NCBI RefSeq assembly: GCF_003955715.1
Contig: NZ_CP034463.1
Span: forward strand, 4,154,001 to 4,218,000
Source of the DNA: Streptomyces aquilus
GTDB taxonomy: Bacteria > Actinomycetota > Actinomycetes > Streptomycetales > Streptomycetaceae
Direction of reading: 5' to 3'
Length of the DNA stretch: 64,000 nt
Shown: positions 60,333 through 64,000 of the stretch, piece by piece
Position numbering within the stretch: the stretch's first letter is position 1
How the letters are laid out: every line of letters starts with the position of its first letter
Notes under the pieces: model-generated
What the model saw: only the letters and a program-made list of their open reading frames with translations
Told to the model about the DNA's origin: nothing
Database searches by the model: none
Program-made: the position numbers and the translations under genes

Positions 60333-61202
60333 TCAGCGGAACACCGAGGGCGGTGGCGCGGGTGACGCGACCGCCGCCGCGTCCGTGACGGGGGCCGCGC
60401 CGCCGGTGAAGTCCAGGAGCGCGCGGCCGTGTTCGAGGCGGCCGGGGTGCGGGTCGGAGGCCGCGCGCCGGGTCAGTTCCGCGACCGGCAGCGGGGTGTC
60501 GGAGGCGACGAGGACGGCGTTGCCGAAGCGTTTGCCGCGCAGGACCGTGGGGTCGGCGATCAGGGCGAGGTGCTCGAAGCGGGCGGCGGCGGTGGCGATC
60601 TGGCCGCGGAGGTGGGCGAGCGGGGGCCCGTCGGCGAGGTTGGCGGCGTAGACACCGCCGGGCCTGAGGGCCCTGCGGACCTCGTCCAGGAACTCGGTCG
60701 AGGTCAGATGGGCCGGGGTGCGCGCCCCGCTGAACACATCGGCGATGACGAGGTCGGCCCAGCCGTCGAGCACCTTGGCGAGCCCCTCGCGGGCGTCGAC
60801 GGAACGCACCCGGATGCGGGCGTTCGGGTCCAACGGCAGCTCGCGGCGGACCAGTTGGACCAGGGCCGCGTCGCGCTCGACGACCTGCTGGGTGGAGCGG
60901 GGGCGGGTCGCGGCGGTGTACCGGGCGAGGGTGAGGGCACCGCCGCCGAGATGCACGGCGTGCACCGGTTTGCCGGACGGGGCGACGAGGTCGATGACAT
61001 GGCCGAGGCGGCGCTGGTACTCGAAGGTGAGCCGAGCGGGGTCGTCGAGGTCGACATGCGACTGCGGGGCGCCGTCGATGAGCAGGGTCCAGGCCCGCGC
61101 GCGCTCCCGGTCGGGGATCAGCTCGGCGAGTCCGCCGTCGACGGGTTCCACCACGGGTTCGACGGTGGCGGCTGCGCGCCGGGAGCTACGGGACCTTGCC
61201 AT
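60333..61202 (-). CDS. Spermidine-synthase-like methyltransferase-fold protein
   Basis: The 289-residue protein resembles the spermidine synthase/fused-spermine-synthase family: the nucleotide-type loop HAVHLGGGALTLARYTAATR, ADLVIADVFSGARTPAHLTS and LRPGGVYAANLADGPPL. Whether it makes polyamines is doubtful from sequence; many actinobacterial members are of unknown function. The minus-strand start has GACAAT 6 nt upstream, the leaderless pattern. It is convergent with the small secreted protein (10 nt gap). Confidence 0.8.
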   Translation of the reverse strand: MARSRSSRRAAATVEPVVEPVDGGLAELIPDRERARAWTLLIDGAPQSHVDLDDPARLTFEYQRRLGHVIDLVAPSGKPVHAVHLGGGALTLARYTAATRPRSTQQVVERDAALVQLVRRELPLDPNARIRVRSVDAREGLAKVLDGWADLVIADVFSGARTPAHLTSTEFLDEVRRALRPGGVYAANLADGPPLAHLRGQIATAAARFEHLALIADPTVLRGKRFGNAVLVASDTPLPVAELTRRAASDPHPGRLEHGRALLDFTGGAAPVTDAAAVASPAPPPSVFR

Positions 61203-61260
61203 GGGGCCATTGTCGCAAGGGGCGGGGCCTCAGGCGCGCCCAGCCTCGGCGCCCCCGGGG

Positions 61261-61689
61261 TCAGCGGCAGTTGTCCGCCGCCTCGATCAGCCGGGCCGCC
61301 TCCCCCAGCGCCGCCCGCAGCACCGCCGGGTCCGTCGCCAGGTCGGCCTCGCCGGGCGGCAGCAGCCATCCCGATCCCTGCACCGGCGGCTCGGGGTTGA
61401 GCCGCAGCCCCCGCCCGTCGGTCTCCGTACAGGTGCTGCCCGGGACGTCCCACGCGGCCGCCGTCCCCGGCGGGACCACGAAGCCGAGGGTGTCTCCGCC
61501 GTCGTCGTGCAGTACGGGCCCCACCGCGTCCCCGGCGCCCCGGCGCAGGATGTCGACCGCCTCCAGCCCCTGCCGGGTCGGCACCGTGACGAGGTCGCAG
61601 CCGACCTCCGGGACCGGTGGCGCGCCGCACTCCGTCAGCGGCGTGCACACCTCGATGCTCTGGCTGGTCTCCATCCCGGCCTCCACCAC
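61261..61689 (-). CDS. Hypothetical protein
   Basis: The 142-residue protein begins at a GTG with AGGAGG at about 5 nt spacing and is acidic, with several Cys (CTPLTEC, GCDLV, STCTETD, NCR). The middle (LGFVVPPGTAAAWDVPGSTC) resembles the C-terminal part of some actinobacterial bifunctional primase-like proteins, but the match is weak. It probably shares a transcript with the spermidine-synthase-like gene (58 nt gap). Confidence 0.6.
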   Translation of the reverse strand: MVEAGMETSQSIEVCTPLTECGAPPVPEVGCDLVTVPTRQGLEAVDILRRGAGDAVGPVLHDDGGDTLGFVVPPGTAAAWDVPGSTCTETDGRGLRLNPEPPVQGSGWLLPPGEADLATDPAVLRAALGEAARLIEAADNCR

Positions 61690-61969
61690 GGAACCCTCCT
61701 AGGACAAGCGGCTCGGGAGTCGGGCGGCTCCCGGTCCATGGAGTTCAACGCGCGACGGCGTCAACGGCTACGGCACAAGTCAGCCGCAAAGGATGGCAGT
61801 TCATGGCAGATCGTGGATGAGATATCCGGTTTGTAGCCAAACACTGCGTGGCGGGTCCGCTACAGCAGGTACGTTCTTGCCCGCCGGAACCAGGGTGACG
61901 ACAGTGACATACCACTCAACTCACCATGGATCCGGCATGGTTCGACGGTTCGCACGAGAGGACCCGGCC

Positions 61970-63424
61970 ATGGCGACGTCAAAGGTGACCTCGTCCCAGT
62001 CCCCCAGGCCACCGCGGCCGAATCTCGCGTTCCGGGAGCTGCGCGGACAGCGCTCCCCGGCCGAGTTCGCCGCGGCGGTACGACGGGCCGCGCGCGAGAT
62101 CGGCGAGCGGGTCAGCTGTGACGCGCGCTATGTGGGCCGGGTCGAGGCGGGCGAGATCCGCTGCCCCAACTACGCGTACGAACGGGTGTTCTTGCACATG
62201 TTCCCCGGCCGCACGCTCACCGACCTGGGCTTCGCGTCCCGGGCGTCCGTACGCGGACGCGGGGCGCGCGCCGCCGAGGACGCGCCCCCGACGGACGTCA
62301 CGAGACCCGCGTACGCCGCGGGTTGCGCGACGGGTGAGACATGGGGGGCGTACGAGCCGTATGACCCGCAGAACCCGTACGAGACGCACGACAACTACGA
62401 GGAGAGCGACGTGCTGCGTCGCGCATTCATGACCGGCGGGGGCGCCACCGTGGCCGTCGCCTCACTGGGCCCGATCGGGCTCGCGCCCGCCGCAGCGGCG
62501 GCGGACCGGCACGTCCGGCGCGCGGGAGTCCCCGAAGCGCACGCCCTGGAAGAAGCGGTACGACGGATCCGGCTGCTGGACGACCGGCACGGCGCGGACG
62601 GCCTGTACCGGCGCGCGGCGACACCGTTGCGCGCCGCCTACGCGCTGCTGGACGCCGGTGCGACCCGGCAGACCACCGCCGACCGGCTGCACTCGGGCGC
62701 CGGTGAACTCGCCATCTCGGTGGGCTGGCTGGCGCACGACTCGGGCCGGTTCGACGACGCGCGCTCGCACTACGCGGAGGCGCTCGCGACCGCGCGGATG
62801 ACGGGTGACGCCGGTCTGGAGTCCCACGCCTTCTGCAACACGGCGTTCCTCGCGCGCGACGCGGGGCGGCCGCGGGAGGCGGTGCGGGCCGCGCAGGCCG
62901 CGCAGCGGGTCGGGCGGCCGCTCGGGTCCGCCCGGCTGATGTCGCTGCTCGCGCTGCGGGAGGCGGGCGGCTGGGCGGGGCTCGCCGACCGCGCCGGCTG
63001 CGAGCAGGCGCTGGCCCGGGCCCAGGCCCTGTACGAGCGAGGCCCCTCGGACGCCGACCCCGAGTGGATGAGCTTCTACGGCGAGGCCGAGCTGGAGGGC
63101 CTGGAGGCGCAGTGCTGGTCGACGCTGGGCGACTGGCCGCGGGCGGCACGGCACGCCCATCGGGCGGCGCAACTCCAGGATCCGCACTTCACGCGGAACA
63201 TCGCGCTGTACACGGCCGAACTGGCCGACGACCTCGCGCGCGGGGGCCGTCCCGACGAGGCGGCCGCCGCCGGGATGCGGGTGCTGGATCTGCTGGGACA
63301 GGTCCAGTCGTCACGGATCCAGTCGATGCTGGCGGGAACCGCGCGCGTGCTGCTGCCGCACCGGCGGGCGTCGGGGGTGGGTACGTTCCTGGAACGGCAC
63401 GCTTCCTGGCCGCGTACGGCGTAG
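61970..63424 (+). CDS. XRE-type regulator with TPR-like domain
   Basis: The 484-residue protein has an N-terminal helix-turn-helix-like segment (RELRGQRSPAEFAAAVRRAA then VGRVEAGEIRCPN), a linker, a hydrophobic stretch (FMTGGGATVAVASLGPIGLA) and a C-terminal TPR-rich region (ALATARMTGDAGLESHAFCN and following repeats). Proteins of this kind include NsdA-like regulators of sporulation and antibiotic production in Streptomyces. The ATG at 61970 has GAGAGGA 7 nt upstream; ATG 61937 is an alternative. Confidence 0.75.
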   Translation: MATSKVTSSQSPRPPRPNLAFRELRGQRSPAEFAAAVRRAAREIGERVSCDARYVGRVEAGEIRCPNYAYERVFLHMFPGRTLTDLGFASRASVRGRGARAAEDAPPTDVTRPAYAAGCATGETWGAYEPYDPQNPYETHDNYEESDVLRRAFMTGGGATVAVASLGPIGLAPAAAAADRHVRRAGVPEAHALEEAVRRIRLLDDRHGADGLYRRAATPLRAAYALLDAGATRQTTADRLHSGAGELAISVGWLAHDSGRFDDARSHYAEALATARMTGDAGLESHAFCNTAFLARDAGRPREAVRAAQAAQRVGRPLGSARLMSLLALREAGGWAGLADRAGCEQALARAQALYERGPSDADPEWMSFYGEAELEGLEAQCWSTLGDWPRAARHAHRAAQLQDPHFTRNIALYTAELADDLARGGRPDEAAAAGMRVLDLLGQVQSSRIQSMLAGTARVLLPHRRASGVGTFLERHASWPRTA

Positions 63425-63432
63425 GAGGCGGG

Positions 63433-64000
63433 CTAGCCCGCCAGGTGGCCCGTGTCGTTCCAGCTCTCGATCGCCGGCTCCCCGTACGCCCAGCCCAGCA
63501 CCGACAGCGACGTCGGGTTCAGCCTGATCCGGGCGGCGAAGTCGAGCGGCAGGCCCAGCCAGCGCGCCCCTATGGAGCGCAGCATGTGGCCGTGGGCGAA
63601 GACCAGGACGTCCCGGTCCGCCTCGCGGGCCCATGCCACCACCTCGTCCGCGCGGGCGGTGACCTCCGCCAGGGTCTCGCCCCCGGGGACGCCGTCGCGC
63701 CAGATGAGCCAGCCGGGGTTCACGGCCTGGATCTCGTCCGGGGTCATGCCCTCGTACCCGCCGTAGTCCCACTCGACCAGCGTGTCCCATGTGCTGGCGC
63801 GCTCGCCGAACCCGGCGAGTTCGCAGGTCTCCCGCGCGCGTGCCAGCGGGCTGGTGCGCACCTCGACGCCCGGGAGGCCGTCCAGCGGCGGCCGGTGCAG
63901 GCGCTCGCCGAGGAGTTTGGCGCCACGCCGGCCCTCCTCCAGCAGCGGCACATCCGTCCTGCCCGTATGTTTGCCCGCCAGGGACCATGCGGTCTGGCCG
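63433..64000 (-). CDS. Histidine phosphatase family protein, 5' end outside the window
   Basis: The frame is open to the window edge and reads (G)[24 protein letters not shown], the classical phosphoglycerate-mutase-like N-terminus just after the missing RHG. Other motifs are [27 protein letters not shown] and [20 protein letters not shown]. It should dephosphorylate a small molecule through a phospho-His. A GTG at 63951 is internal, not the start. Confidence 0.85.
   Translation of the reverse strand, partial: GQTAWSLAGKHTGRTDVPLLEEGRRGAKLLGERLHRPPLDGLPGVEVRTSPLARARETCELAGFGERASTWDTLVEWDYGGYEGMTPDEIQAVNPGWLIWRDGVPGGETLAEVTARADEVVAWAREADRDVLVFAHGHMLRSIGARWLGLPLDFAARIRLNPTSLSVLGWAYGEPAIESWNDTGHLAG

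Overview
The window is chromosomal DNA from a Streptomyces species. The GC content is very high, GTG and TTG starts are common, there are several leaderless promoters, and there are diagnostic Streptomyces loci: the desferrioxamine operon with 19-bp iron boxes, adpA with an in-frame TTA (bldA) codon, and the CebR-controlled cellobiose genes. As I remember it, the gene order follows the S. coelicolor SCO2770-SCO2800 region (speB, liu/acd genes, desEF-desABCD, hexosaminidase, glmS, adpA, ornA, cebR-cebEFG-bglC). No database search was run.

Layout. (1) 0-6 kb: agmatinase and a sodium/solute symporter diverge from a PucR-type regulator; then a phosphatase-family protein and a CDF cation efflux protein. 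(2) 6-14.5 kb: acyl-CoA catabolism. TesB thioesterase and an acyl-CoA dehydrogenase lie beside a TetR regulator. Divergent from it is a four-gene leucine/isovalerate-type operon (carboxyltransferase, biotin carboxylase/BCCP, HMG-CoA lyase, acyl-CoA dehydrogenase), with two palindromic operators in the shared promoter region. (3) 14.5-30.6 kb: an accessory island between acdH and desE, which I recall as adjacent in S. coelicolor. It holds a secreted polymorphic-toxin locus on the minus strand (FG-GAP protein, LamG/DNRLRE protein, 2279-residue RHS protein with a Hint domain and a type-24-like toxin tip, then an Imm53-type immunity protein). It also holds a TarS-like glycosyltransferase and a Uma2-family protein. 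(4) 30.6-38 kb: the desferrioxamine system (desE, desF, desABCD) under two iron boxes. (5) 38-46.5 kb: hexosaminidase with a DasR-like site, a DUF4429 protein, a purple-acid-type phosphatase, a small conserved protein with glmS, a SatP-type transporter and a universal stress protein. (6) 46.8-49 kb: adpA, oligoribonuclease, tRNA-His. (7) 49-57.5 kb: an acetyltransferase, then cebR-cebEFG-bglC for cello-oligosaccharide uptake and hydrolysis with two CebR boxes, then a CBM2-GH18 chitinase. (8) 57.6-64 kb: a two-component system, a secreted small protein, a spermidine-synthase-like protein, a hypothetical protein, an XRE/TPR regulator and a histidine phosphatase cut by the window end.

The housekeeping parts tie extracellular polymer breakdown (chitin, cellulose), amino-sugar supply (hexosaminidase, GlmS), iron uptake and developmental control (AdpA) into one conserved neighbourhood. 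The most unusual part is the toxin island. It combines a Sec-exported RHS shell, a self-cleaving Hint domain, a small toxin tip and its cognate immunity gene with two large exported repeat proteins. The two repeat proteins overlap by ATGA, and a 15-bp-stem hairpin separates them from the toxin gene. No transposase, integrase, insertion sequence or CRISPR array was seen.
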